Of a stretch of DNA of 10,210 bases, positions 1 through 6,693 are shown piece by piece. The stretch covers positions 1-10,210 of the forward strand of contig JBKOUY010000107.1 of the NCBI GenBank assembly GCA_046723645.1. Direction: 5' to 3'. Both the position numbers and the translations under genes were made by a program. Source of the stretch: DASQUK01 sp046723645. GTDB taxonomy: Bacteria > Actinomycetota > Acidimicrobiia > Acidimicrobiales > VFJN01. Below the pieces are notes generated by a model. It did no database searches. It saw only the letters and a list, made by a program, of their open reading frames with translations, and had not been told where the DNA came from. How positions within the stretch are numbered: the first letter of the stretch is position 1; every line of letters starts with the position of its first letter.

Positions 1-393
1 CTCGGCCTGCTCCATGCGCGCGACATCACCTTCGCGATGGCGTCCCCGGCACCGCAGGCGAACCTGCGCCGCTACGCCGAGCGCATGGGCTGGAGCGACG
101 TGCCGTGGTACACGATCGGCACCGAGAGCTTCTCGGCTGACTTCGGGGTCGACGAGTGGTTCGGCCTCAACGTGTTCCTGCGCGACGGCGACGACGTATA
201 CCGCACCTACTTCCTCCAACACGGCGAGATGGTCCAGACCATCGGCAGTGTGTGGAGCGTGTTCTCCCTCGCGCCGTACGGCGGACAGTCCGACGATGAG
301 GACGTCCCGGACGGCTGGCCGCAAGCGCCGTTCTCGTTCTGGTTCCGCCGTCACGACGAGTTCGACGATCCGCCGCCGTCGGCCAGCGCATAA
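1..393 (+). CDS. DUF899-family thioredoxin-like protein, 3' part only
   Basis: The reading frame is open from the first base of the window and ends at TAA 391-393, so 130 C-terminal codons are present and the 5' end lies outside. The visible protein begins LGLLHARDITFAM, which matches the conserved 'LHARD-T-F-M-S-AP' block of the DUF899 family. It continues with the family's RMGW / PWY / FGV / L-VFLRDGD / YRTYF / SLAPYG / DGWPQ succession. DUF899 proteins are cytoplasmic, about 230-260 residues long, have a thioredoxin-like fold and no firmly assigned reaction. The ATG at 37 lies inside the conserved block and is not the true start. The gene converges on the protease at 567-1148, with two hairpins between them. 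Family assignment is from motif recognition; any redox role is inference. Confidence 0.85.
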   Translation, partial: LGLLHARDITFAMASPAPQANLRRYAERMGWSDVPWYTIGTESFSADFGVDEWFGLNVFLRDGDDVYRTYFLQHGEMVQTIGSVWSVFSLAPYGGQSDDEDVPDGWPQAPFSFWFRRHDEFDDPPPSASA

Positions 394-443
394 CTGCCGC
401 TCGGCGTGCCACATTCTCTGCTGGCGATCCGCCGGGCGAGAGG

Positions 444-495
444 CCGCCCGTAGCGGGCATTGCGTGCGGGCCGCAGGATCAGCCGCTACGGGTGG
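444..495. terminator. long inverted repeat between convergent genes, possible bidirectional terminator
   Basis: CCCGTAGCGG (447-456) and CCGCTACGGG (483-492) are perfect 10-bp complements. The stem extends outward to 444/495 with one G-T pair, giving 13 pairs around a 26-nt spacer. It starts about 50 bp after the DUF899 stop and lies between two convergent genes, a typical place for a shared terminator. There is no T tract on either strand, so it would be a tractless type as often proposed in high-GC actinobacteria. The spacer is long for a terminator, so another structured element is possible. Confidence 0.45.
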
Positions 496-520
496 GAGCG
501 CGGCGACGAAAGGTTGCAGT

Positions 521-544
521 GGCTCAGTGTCTTGTATCTGAGCC
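521..544 (-). terminator. short hairpin just past the protease stop codon
   Basis: GGCTCAG (521-527) pairs perfectly with CTGAGCC (538-544) around a 10-nt loop. On the minus strand it lies 22 bp beyond the stop of the protease gene, whose last base is 567. It has no strong T tract. Position and symmetry suggest a terminator for the minus-strand gene; the 7-bp stem is only moderately strong. Confidence 0.35.
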
Positions 545-566
545 GGCGGGAGCTGTGAGACTCGTC

Positions 567-1148
567 TTAGCAGGTGACCGACGAGGCCGTCGGCGGATAC
601 GGCTCGACACCCTCCAACGCCCACGCGAAAACGACCGAAAGCGCCTCGATGTCGCAGGTCGAGAGGATGGGCGTGAGGTCGGGCTCCGGCACGCTCCAGC
701 AGTACCCCATCAGGTCGAGCGTCTCCTCGAGGGGCTCAGCGTGGCCGAGCCCCAGCGCATGGCCGAGCTCGTGGAGCGCGACTCGGTAGACCCTGAGCGG
801 GTCGTAGTCCGCAACGCCGACATCGATCAGATCGGGGACGTCGGAGCGGACGAGGACGTTGTTGCATCTGTGGTCACCGCACTGCGCATAGCCACCCCAC
901 ACGATCCCGCCGGCGTCGGGAACGTCGTGCACGACGATGTCGGCTTGCCGCTCCCCGTATCGCCGGGCGGTTGGGCCGGACGGTGTCCACGGTGTCACGC
1001 GAGGTTGCTCGCAACGGGGGGCAGGCCAGCTAAAGGGCGTGCCGGGCGGATCGGGCGGTGGGTCATACCGATGGGCGGTCAAATTGAGAGTGGCGACCGA
1101 GAGGGCGCTCGGCGAGCCGCAGCGCTGCCGTGAGTCTTGCGATACCAC
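567..1148 (-). CDS. small metzincin-type (matrixin-like, M10) zinc metalloprotease, N-terminus probably missing
   Basis: The 193-aa product contains the metzincin zinc site HELGHALGLGH at residues 126-136, with zinc ligands His126, His130 and His136 and the catalytic base Glu127. A Met-turn follows at residues 146-148 (LMGY, Met147). Before it, QADIVVHDV and the NNVLVR region resemble the beta strands that precede the helix in matrixin domains. The first ~65 residues are rich in Pro and Arg, match nothing I recognise, and contain no signal peptide, although such proteases are normally secreted. The only available start is a GTG at 1148, which lies inside the flavoprotein remnant 1063-1182 in another frame. 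No other start is possible above it before TGA 1179-1181. The intact catalytic core with a normal C-terminus suggests that a protease gene lost its 5' end when it was joined to this locus. It may now be silent. The start is uncertain. Confidence 0.6.
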   Translation of the reverse strand: MVSQDSRQRCGSPSALSVATLNLTAHRYDPPPDPPGTPFSWPAPRCEQPRVTPWTPSGPTARRYGERQADIVVHDVPDAGGIVWGGYAQCGDHRCNNVLVRSDVPDLIDVGVADYDPLRVYRVALHELGHALGLGHAEPLEETLDLMGYCWSVPEPDLTPILSTCDIEALSVVFAWALEGVEPYPPTASSVTC

Positions 1149-1182
1149 CGCCCGCGACGATGACGTGCGGTCCTCCAGTCAT
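1063..1182 (-). pseudogene. N-terminal stump of an FAD-dependent oxidoreductase, coupled to the cyclase gene
   Basis: Reading down from ATG 1182-1180 gives MTGGPHVIVAGGGIARLTA, followed by ALRLAERP, then unrelated residues and TGA 1065-1063 (39 codons). The segment HVIVAGGGIARLTAALRLAER is the Rossmann beta-alpha start of FAD monooxygenases and oxidoreductases, whose dinucleotide motif is GxGxxG. Here the third glycine is Arg16 (codon AGA, one transition from GGA), a sign of decay. The start codon overlaps the cyclase stop as ATGA (1182-1179), the usual arrangement for translational coupling, so the flavoprotein was once the next gene of a cyclase operon. Homology ends near 1105, and downstream sequence belongs to the protease ORF in another frame. 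The remainder of an expected ~400-codon gene is absent. Confidence 0.72.
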
Positions 1183-4100
1183 TGAGCCGGGGCCTTGCCC
1201 GAGACGATCGCGCGTGCTCGTGCGACGTCCGGCAGCTCTGATGTCGCACCGAACCAGTCATAGACCGACTCGACATCCTCAAGCGCCGTGCAGATGTCAC
1301 CGATGCGGCGCTGGTGTGCGGCGAGCCGGGTGACCGCGCGCAGCTCTAGAAGCTTCGCGTGCTGCTCGCGTGCTGCGATCACCGCTCGTTCGTACGCCGC
1401 GCTGGCGCCGAGGGGATCTGGTGACTCCGACGCCATCAGCACCCTGCCCTTCGCCTGGAATAGCTCGGACTCCGAGTACCGCTCGCCGGTCGCCTCGATG
1501 TGCTCCTCGCCGAGGTCCAGCGCGTCGAGCGCTCGACGCTGATCGCCGGCGGCGAGCCAGAGATCAGAGAGGAGGATCGAGAACAAGGGGAGGCCGAGCT
1601 TGGACCCGGAATCGAGGTACGCGTTGAGGCTCTCTCGCACATGCGAGATACCGGTGTCCAGTTCTCCGGCGCGACCCTGGAGCCATCCCCAGATCAGCGA
1701 CGACAGGATCCGCCAGTAGGCGATGTTGCGGTCCGCGCTGTGCGTAAGGGTCTTTTCGGTCCAGTGCAGCAGCTCGACCGGTTCGGTCCGCGTGAGGTGC
1801 ATGAGGCTACGCATGCCCCATGCTTGGGCCCGCGTCACCGGACCTCCGACTTGCTCGGCGAGCTCAAGGCTCAGGTCGCTGCGTGCGCGCGACTCATCGT
1901 CGTAGCCGAGGTTCCACAACACGGGCGCCAGGTACGCGAGGGCGCCGACTCCCGTGTCGCCCTGCGCTTCATAGATCTGGTCGTGCCCGTCGGCGCGCTC
2001 GTAGCGGGCGAATGCCTCTTCGAGGTGCGTGCGAGCCAACTCGAAGTCGGCCAGGTACATGTGGACCAGGCCCCGGTAGAGGTGGCCGTCGGCGAGGCGA
2101 GCCGGCTGGTCACCCTGCAAACCGAGCGCCAGCATCTCGGTCGCGAGATCGAGAGCCGTCCGGTACTCGGCCCGCAAGAGATGGAACAGGCACTGCCCGC
2201 GGATCACTGATACGAGCCGATCGTCGTTGCGCAGTCGTTCGCAGCCTGACCTCGCTCGCTCGTACGCGGCATCGACGCCCGGGGCCGCATAACCGCGTCC
2301 CGCCTGCAGTGAAGCGCCGAGCAGGGTGAGAAACTCGACTCGCTGAAGATCCGCACGGGGACCAGCATCGCCCGCGTCGAGGGCTTCGAGCCCACGGCGG
2401 AAGTGATCGGCTGCCTCCAGAAAGGCCGCTCGCTCGAGGGCGCGGGCTCCGGCCGAATGCCACCACGGCACCGCCTTCACTGGCTCTGCGGCGCAGAACC
2501 AATGGTGCGCGACGACCTCTGGCTCCTGCTCGGCGACTGCCGGGAACGTCCGGGTGAGGACTCCCGCTACTCGCGCGTGGAGCTCCTGGCGGTGGCTGCG
2601 CAGGAGTAGCTCATAGGCCGCCTCCTGCAGGAGCGCGTGGCCGAACTCGTAGCGCCTGCCCCGCCCGTCGATGGGTCGCAGCACGTCCTCTGCGACGAGC
2701 TGAGCGAGCGCCGGCTCGAGGTCTGCGCCGCCGAACGGTTCGAGCGCCTCGAGCAGCTCCGTCGAGAACTCGCGTCCGAGCACCGCGGCAACGTCGATCA
2801 CCTCGCGGAAATCGGCCAACCGGTCGAGACGCTCTGTGAGGAGCCCCTGCAAAGTGGACGGCACGACCGTTGCGCTCAAGTCGCGTCGACGGGTGCCGGG
2901 CCGGACGGCTCCCGTGGGACGGGTGCGGTGCAGCATCTTCAGCACCTCTTCAACGAACAGCGGGACGCCATCGGCGGCGGCTGTCACCCGTTCGACGACG
3001 CGGGCGTCGAATGGAATCGCGCTGGTTGCCACCACCATGGCGCGGACATCGTCGGCGGTGAGCCGCCCGAGTTCAATCTCGAGAACGGGGTGTTGGTATG
3101 CCCAAGGTGGCTTGAACTCACGACGGAACGTAAAGACGCACATGACGGGGATGCCCGGCAGGCTCGTCACGATCCGACCGAGCAGCTCGACGGTGGTCGG
3201 ATCTGCCCAGTGGAGGTCCTCGGCGATGAGCAGGAGAGGATGGTGAGCTGAGTTGGTGACGAGCAGCGACTCGAGGACACGCATGGTCGCGGCCCGGGCG
3301 TCGCGGGGGCTAAGCACGCGGCGGGCGCTCCCGTCGCCGGTGGTGATCGACAGCAGGTTGGCGAGCAGCGGCATCGCCTCGGTCGGGTCGAGCCGAGCGT
3401 CGCGAACGACGGACTCAAGCTCCCGGAGGCGACGTTCGTGCTCTTCCGTTTTGTCGAAACCGAGGAGTCGTTCGAGCAACCGGATGACCGGATACAGCGA
3501 GCTGCTCTGATGGTGCGCGGAGCACTGCCACATCTGCACCGCACGGACTTGGCCCCCGAGCCGCTCTCGTAGAGCGCTCACAAGTCGGCTCTTGCCTATG
3601 CCCGGCTCGCCCCTGACGTGGACGACGACGCCCTCGCCATCGGTTACCTGTCGCCAAGCCCCGGTGAGCCTGGCCAGCTCGTCGCCGCGACCCACGAGCG
3701 GCGTCAGGCGCCCCGTCCTGAAGGCCTCGAGACGATCGACCGCGCCAGTCGCACGCGCGACCTGGTGCACACTCACCGGAGTCGACACCCCCTTGAGCAC
3801 CCTCTCGCCGACGGGCTCGATTTCGAAGTAGCCCGCGATCAGGTCGCGAGTGACGTCGCTGATCGCGATCGAGTCCGGCTCGGCGATCGACTCGAGGCGT
3901 GCGGCGATGTGCGGGACGTCACCCACAATGGCGTGCGGCATACGCGTCTCTCCGACGCCCATCTCCCCCGCGACGACGAGACCGCTGTGCACACCGATCC
4001 GGACGTGGAGCCAAATCCCGAAGAGCTCGCGCAAGCGCTCGTTGACGACCACGAGCTCGTCGAGGATGCCAAGACCGGCGTGCACTGCTCGCTGCGGGTC

Positions 4101-4433
4101 ATCCTCGTGTGCCTGGGGATAGCCGAAGTAGGCAACCAGGCCATCGCCGATGTACGCCGCCGTGTACCCGCCGAAGCGCTCGATCGCCCGGACACACGCC
4201 TGCTGGTACTCACGAAGCACGTCACGGAAGTCCTCGGGGTCGAGCGACTCCGCGAGGGGGGTCGAGCCGACGAGGTCGCAGAACAGGACCGTCAGGTGGC
4301 GGCGCCGGGCGCCGTGGCGCGAGTCGGGCGGCCAGGCCGCCAACCCGTCATCGAGCGGGTGACCACACTCGCCGCAGAAACGCGTGCCCGCAGGACTCCC
4401 CGTACCGCAATGTCGGCAGATCCTGCCGCTCAC
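1179..4433 (-). CDS. zinc-ribbon / class III nucleotide cyclase / AAA ATPase / TPR signalling protein
   Basis: A 1084-aa multidomain cytoplasmic regulator. Residues 1-28 carry a zinc ribbon (CRHC at 6-9, CGEC at 20-23). Residues ~45-225 are a class III adenylate/guanylate cyclase domain, with metal-binding Asp53 in FCDLVGST and Asp97 in GDGL. Residues ~243-450 are an AAA_16-type ATPase with Walker A GEPGIGKS (275-282) and Walker B LLLIAED (400-406). The rest is helical and TPR-like. The architecture resembles large actinobacterial cyclase-ATPase regulators; the signal sensed is unknown. Two key cyclase positions look altered: the base-recognising Lys aligns with Ala93, and the transition-state Asn aligns with His175 (GDVPHIAARL), while Arg179 is kept. 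Catalysis may therefore be weak or lost. The start is GTG 4433, the first start before the zinc ribbon, with a weak AGG 8 bp upstream. The stop overlaps the flavoprotein stump as ATGA. The gene diverges from the plus-strand genes beginning at ~4516. Confidence 0.93.
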   Translation of the reverse strand: MSGRICRHCGTGSPAGTRFCGECGHPLDDGLAAWPPDSRHGARRRHLTVLFCDLVGSTPLAESLDPEDFRDVLREYQQACVRAIERFGGYTAAYIGDGLVAYFGYPQAHEDDPQRAVHAGLGILDELVVVNERLRELFGIWLHVRIGVHSGLVVAGEMGVGETRMPHAIVGDVPHIAARLESIAEPDSIAISDVTRDLIAGYFEIEPVGERVLKGVSTPVSVHQVARATGAVDRLEAFRTGRLTPLVGRGDELARLTGAWRQVTDGEGVVVHVRGEPGIGKSRLVSALRERLGGQVRAVQMWQCSAHHQSSSLYPVIRLLERLLGFDKTEEHERRLRELESVVRDARLDPTEAMPLLANLLSITTGDGSARRVLSPRDARAATMRVLESLLVTNSAHHPLLLIAEDLHWADPTTVELLGRIVTSLPGIPVMCVFTFRREFKPPWAYQHPVLEIELGRLTADDVRAMVVATSAIPFDARVVERVTAAADGVPLFVEEVLKMLHRTRPTGAVRPGTRRRDLSATVVPSTLQGLLTERLDRLADFREVIDVAAVLGREFSTELLEALEPFGGADLEPALAQLVAEDVLRPIDGRGRRYEFGHALLQEAAYELLLRSHRQELHARVAGVLTRTFPAVAEQEPEVVAHHWFCAAEPVKAVPWWHSAGARALERAAFLEAADHFRRGLEALDAGDAGPRADLQRVEFLTLLGASLQAGRGYAAPGVDAAYERARSGCERLRNDDRLVSVIRGQCLFHLLRAEYRTALDLATEMLALGLQGDQPARLADGHLYRGLVHMYLADFELARTHLEEAFARYERADGHDQIYEAQGDTGVGALAYLAPVLWNLGYDDESRARSDLSLELAEQVGGPVTRAQAWGMRSLMHLTRTEPVELLHWTEKTLTHSADRNIAYWRILSSLIWGWLQGRAGELDTGISHVRESLNAYLDSGSKLGLPLFSILLSDLWLAAGDQRRALDALDLGEEHIEATGERYSESELFQAKGRVLMASESPDPLGASAAYERAVIAAREQHAKLLELRAVTRLAAHQRRIGDICTALEDVESVYDWFGATSELPDVARARAIVSGKAPAQ

Positions 4434-4515
4434 CCAACCGACCTGGGGTATAAGAGCACGCCACTACGGTAGAAGACCCGGGGGATCGGGGCCGCTCCGA
4501 TGCCCGGGCCAGTCC

Positions 4516-4748
4516 GACGTGGCCGACCTGCTGGACACGGTCCGTGCTGGCGGCGACACCAATGTGATCCCCGCCAGTGTCCCCAAAGTCCACCCGAAGG
4601 CAGTCTCCGAACTCCAGGCCCTCACCGCTCGGACGCTGAGCTTGGGTTTCGCAGTCTCGGGCGACCATGTGGTGGAGCTTCGCGGCATCGACGGGATGGT
4701 CGGGCCCCGTTCGGCTTCATGGATATCTGCGGGCCTGGCATCCGGTAG
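4516..4748 (+). pseudogene. unrecognised coding remnant with a probable frameshift, upstream of the LLM gene
   Basis: In the divergent gap, codons from 4516 read DVADLLDTVRAGGDTNVIPA and continue to about HVVELRGIDGMV near 4700. Third positions there are predominantly G or C, as in the real genes of the window. That frame then runs on without a natural end. One base shift at the GGGCCCC run (about 4701-4707) moves into the frame that ends APFGFMDICGPGIR and TAG 4746-4748, also with G/C-rich third positions. Together these suggest a ~78-codon coding stretch with a one-base deletion. No start codon with a convincing Shine-Dalgarno is visible, so the 5' end is probably lost as well. I do not recognise the family. 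The stop lies 9 bp before the LLM start, as expected for a former operon partner. It could be noise, but the codon pattern and end point argue for a remnant. Confidence 0.42.
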
Positions 4749-4755
4749 AAGGGGG
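4746..4755 (+). promoter_or_regulatory. Shine-Dalgarno of the LLM oxidoreductase
   Basis: A purine-rich tract, tagaaggggg, ends two bases before GTG 4758 and supports that GTG as the start. It overlaps the TAG stop of the upstream remnant, so ribosomes finishing the ancestral upstream gene could have re-initiated here. Confidence 0.6.
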
Positions 4756-4757
4756 TC

Positions 4758-5675
4758 GTGCACAGGCCGTTCCGCTTCGGTGTCAATACGACTGGCATCG
4801 AGTCTCGAGCCGCGTGGCAAGACCAGGCTCGTCGCCTGGAGGCTGATGGCTGGTCCACCCTCCTGGTTCCGGACCACCTGGGCGGCGTATCCACCTTTGC
4901 GCCACTGGTTTCGGCTGCCGATGCGACGAGTGCGCTGCGGGTCGGCAGCCTGGTTGTCAACAACGATCTGTTCCATGCCCTTCGGCTGGCGCAGGAGGTG
5001 GCCACCGTCGACCTGCTGACTGATGGCCGTCTGGACCTCGGGCTGGGATCAGGCTGGAACAAACCGGAATACGAGTTGCTGGCGTTGTCATACGACAGGC
5101 CGGCGCTGCGCGCCGCCCGCCTTCGCGATGCAGTGGCCGCCATGAAGTCGGCGTGGGCGGGCGAGACCCTTCTCGCTGGCGGTCCAGGCGCGGACACCAC
5201 CAGAGCCGTACCGGAACCAGTTCAACGGCCCCGTCCGCCGTTGCTCATCGGTGGCCACGGAGACACGGTCCTCGGTTTGGCCGCCGATGAGGCGGACATC
5301 ATCGGCCTCACCGGCCTTACCTGGACAGGCGCCTCGCTTGCCCCGACGGGAGCGAGCACCGACGCCTTGGCCGAAAGAGTGACATTCGTCCGCGACCGCG
5401 CAGGAGCCCGCTTCGGCGATCTCGAACTGAACATCCTCACCCAGGTCACCTCTATCGGCGGCGACGCGGAAGCCACCCTGGCAGGTCTGGCGTCTGCGCT
5501 CGGTGTGGAGAAGGAGCTGGTGCGCGATAGCCCCCTGACACTGATCGGGTCAGCGTCCGAAGTCGTCGACAAGCTGGTCGCCAACCGGGAACGCTTGGGC
5601 ATCTCCTACGTCGTGGTCTTCGACACCGCTATCGACCACATGACCCCGGTGGTCCAGCGGCTCGCAGGCACCTGA
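4758..5675 (+). CDS. LLM-class F420-dependent oxidoreductase
   Basis: This 305-aa protein has the luciferase-like monooxygenase TIM-barrel pattern. PFRFGVNT (4-11) is strand 1, and LLVPDHLGG (35-43) is the active-site loop with the typical Asp-His. LRVGSLVVNND (60-70) and TVDLLTDGRLDLGLGSGW (83-100) form the next conserved blocks. PPLLIGGHGDTVLGLAA (160-176) is the cofactor phosphate-binding segment, followed by ADIIGL. The overall pattern matches actinobacterial F420-using members of the TIGR03621 type (about 295 residues), so the length is normal and the gene looks intact. Such enzymes transfer hydride to or from F420 on small organic substrates; the substrate here cannot be read from sequence. 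Start GTG 4758 has a good Shine-Dalgarno and begins directly at the first strand. No clear terminator follows. Confidence 0.93.
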   Translation: MHRPFRFGVNTTGIESRAAWQDQARRLEADGWSTLLVPDHLGGVSTFAPLVSAADATSALRVGSLVVNNDLFHALRLAQEVATVDLLTDGRLDLGLGSGWNKPEYELLALSYDRPALRAARLRDAVAAMKSAWAGETLLAGGPGADTTRAVPEPVQRPRPPLLIGGHGDTVLGLAADEADIIGLTGLTWTGASLAPTGASTDALAERVTFVRDRAGARFGDLELNILTQVTSIGGDAEATLAGLASALGVEKELVRDSPLTLIGSASEVVDKLVANRERLGISYVVVFDTAIDHMTPVVQRLAGT

Positions 5676-5898
5676 CCCACAGCCTCCTCGCGTAAAGCGT
5701 CTCGCCACCGGCGTTCTGGGGCAGTACGCGGCACTGAACCGTCCCGTCGGCGCGCTCGCCAACAGCAAGGCGATATCTCATGTTCCGGCGGCGGCATCTT
5801 CAGCTTCTCGGACAGGGCCTCCCCTGGGTCGCCTGATGGGAACCCGCCCGACAACCCGATGGCCACGGTGGCGACGTGGCAGGCATGACGGAGCGCGG
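5676..5898. other. gene-free stretch, nothing recognised
   Basis: This 223-bp gap lies between the convergent LLM and methyltransferase genes. I see no strong hairpin terminator, tRNA or repeat. Short open stretches with G/C-rich third positions occur on both strands: on the plus strand around 5708-5770 and again 5781-5888, ending at TGA 5886-5888; on the minus strand 5899-5768. None connects to a start codon or resembles a known family. They could be debris of an older gene or simple high-GC noise. Confidence 0.4.
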
Positions 5899-6573
5899 TC
5901 ACCGCCGAGACGGCCGGGTGAACCGGAACAGGACCTTGTCCCGCTCGTAGTAGTCGAGCCAATCCATCAGGCCGCGCCGATGCTCGTGTCCACCTCGTCG
6001 TGCCGAGACGGGAACGAACCGCATCTGCAGCCTGGCGACGGACACCTCGAAACCGGCACCGTCAAAGACCTCGACCACCTCGTCGATGTCGTACAGCCGT
6101 GGCAGCGCAAGGTCGCTGGCGGCGGAGGCGTGCCACGCCGACATCAGCCGGCTCCCGGCGTGAACCCCCATTACCGCGAAGTACGGCGCCCCCGGCTCGA
6201 GCGCGGCAAACGTCGCCGCGGCATGGGACGCCAGGTCATGCAGCAGGTACAGAACCTCGTGGCTAAAAGCGACGTCGAACTCGGCCCATCCTGCAGGCAC
6301 CGTGACGGCTGTCTCGAACGTGAGCGGGCGCTGGCCGGCGAGCCGGCGGGCGTCGTCGATCGCCCCCGACGCCGGGTCGTAGCCATAACCCGCCGCGATC
6401 CCCGACTCGTCGACGAGCAGCCGCAGGAAACCACCCCGGTTACACCCGGCGTCGAGCACGCGGCGTCCCGCCAAGTCAATGTCGATGGTGTCGAGCAGCG
6501 CCCGCCAGAGGAAGCCATGCTCGTCCTGCATCGCCTCGTCCTCGGCGGCACCCCGCCAGTACGGCTCACTCAC
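5899..6573 (-). CDS. class I SAM-dependent methyltransferase
   Basis: From GTG 6573 the product is 224 aa and begins MSEPYWRGAAEDEAM. The SAM-binding motif I is RRVLDAGCNRGGFLRLL (37-53), followed by an acidic strand-2 end at YGYDPASG (63-70). AEFDVAFSHEVLYLLHD (97-113) contains the strand-4 motif IV region. LEPGAPYFAVMGVH (125-138) is the strand-5 region, and a C-terminal GLMDWLDYYERDK segment completes a Rossmann methyltransferase. The acceptor is unknown. The frame stays open to 6897, but residues before SEPYW look non-homologous and overlap the start of the divergent gene, so I reject the longer forms. No Shine-Dalgarno is adjacent. TAGCGT, 7 bp upstream, fits a TANNNT -10 box, so the mRNA may be leaderless. 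GTG 6582 is an alternative start. The gene diverges from the methyltransferase at 6694 with a 120-bp shared promoter gap. Confidence 0.88.
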   Translation of the reverse strand: MSEPYWRGAAEDEAMQDEHGFLWRALLDTIDIDLAGRRVLDAGCNRGGFLRLLVDESGIAAGYGYDPASGAIDDARRLAGQRPLTFETAVTVPAGWAEFDVAFSHEVLYLLHDLASHAAATFAALEPGAPYFAVMGVHAGSRLMSAWHASAASDLALPRLYDIDEVVEVFDGAGFEVSVARLQMRFVPVSARRGGHEHRRGLMDWLDYYERDKVLFRFTRPSRR

Positions 6574-6677
6574 GGCAACCACGCTAGAAGTGCCGTCCCT
6601 CAAGTGCCGATCTGGATGCCCGTCATCGTGGTGAACGATCATTGCGACGGTCATACCTGTCGCGCATGGATCTCGCC

Positions 6678-6689
6678 GAGGGGATGAGG
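6678..6689 (+). promoter_or_regulatory. Shine-Dalgarno of the plus-strand methyltransferase
   Basis: GAGGGGATGAGG precedes ATG 6694 with its last GAGG ending 4 bases before the start. It supports 6694 over the out-of-frame ATGs at 6666 and 6684. Confidence 0.6.
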
Positions 6690-6693
6690 CTGG

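Noticed and set aside
492..1133. Plus-strand open frame of 213 codons opposite the protease
   Set aside because: It has no recognisable motif, whereas the opposite strand has the full HELGHALGLGH zinc site and Met-turn.
3618..4472. Long plus-strand open frame (284 codons) opposite the cyclase domain
   Set aside because: It mirrors the antisense of the well-supported cyclase gene; its product is a low-complexity Arg/Asp/Glu/Val-rich string with no domain. Long antisense frames are expected in high-GC coding DNA.
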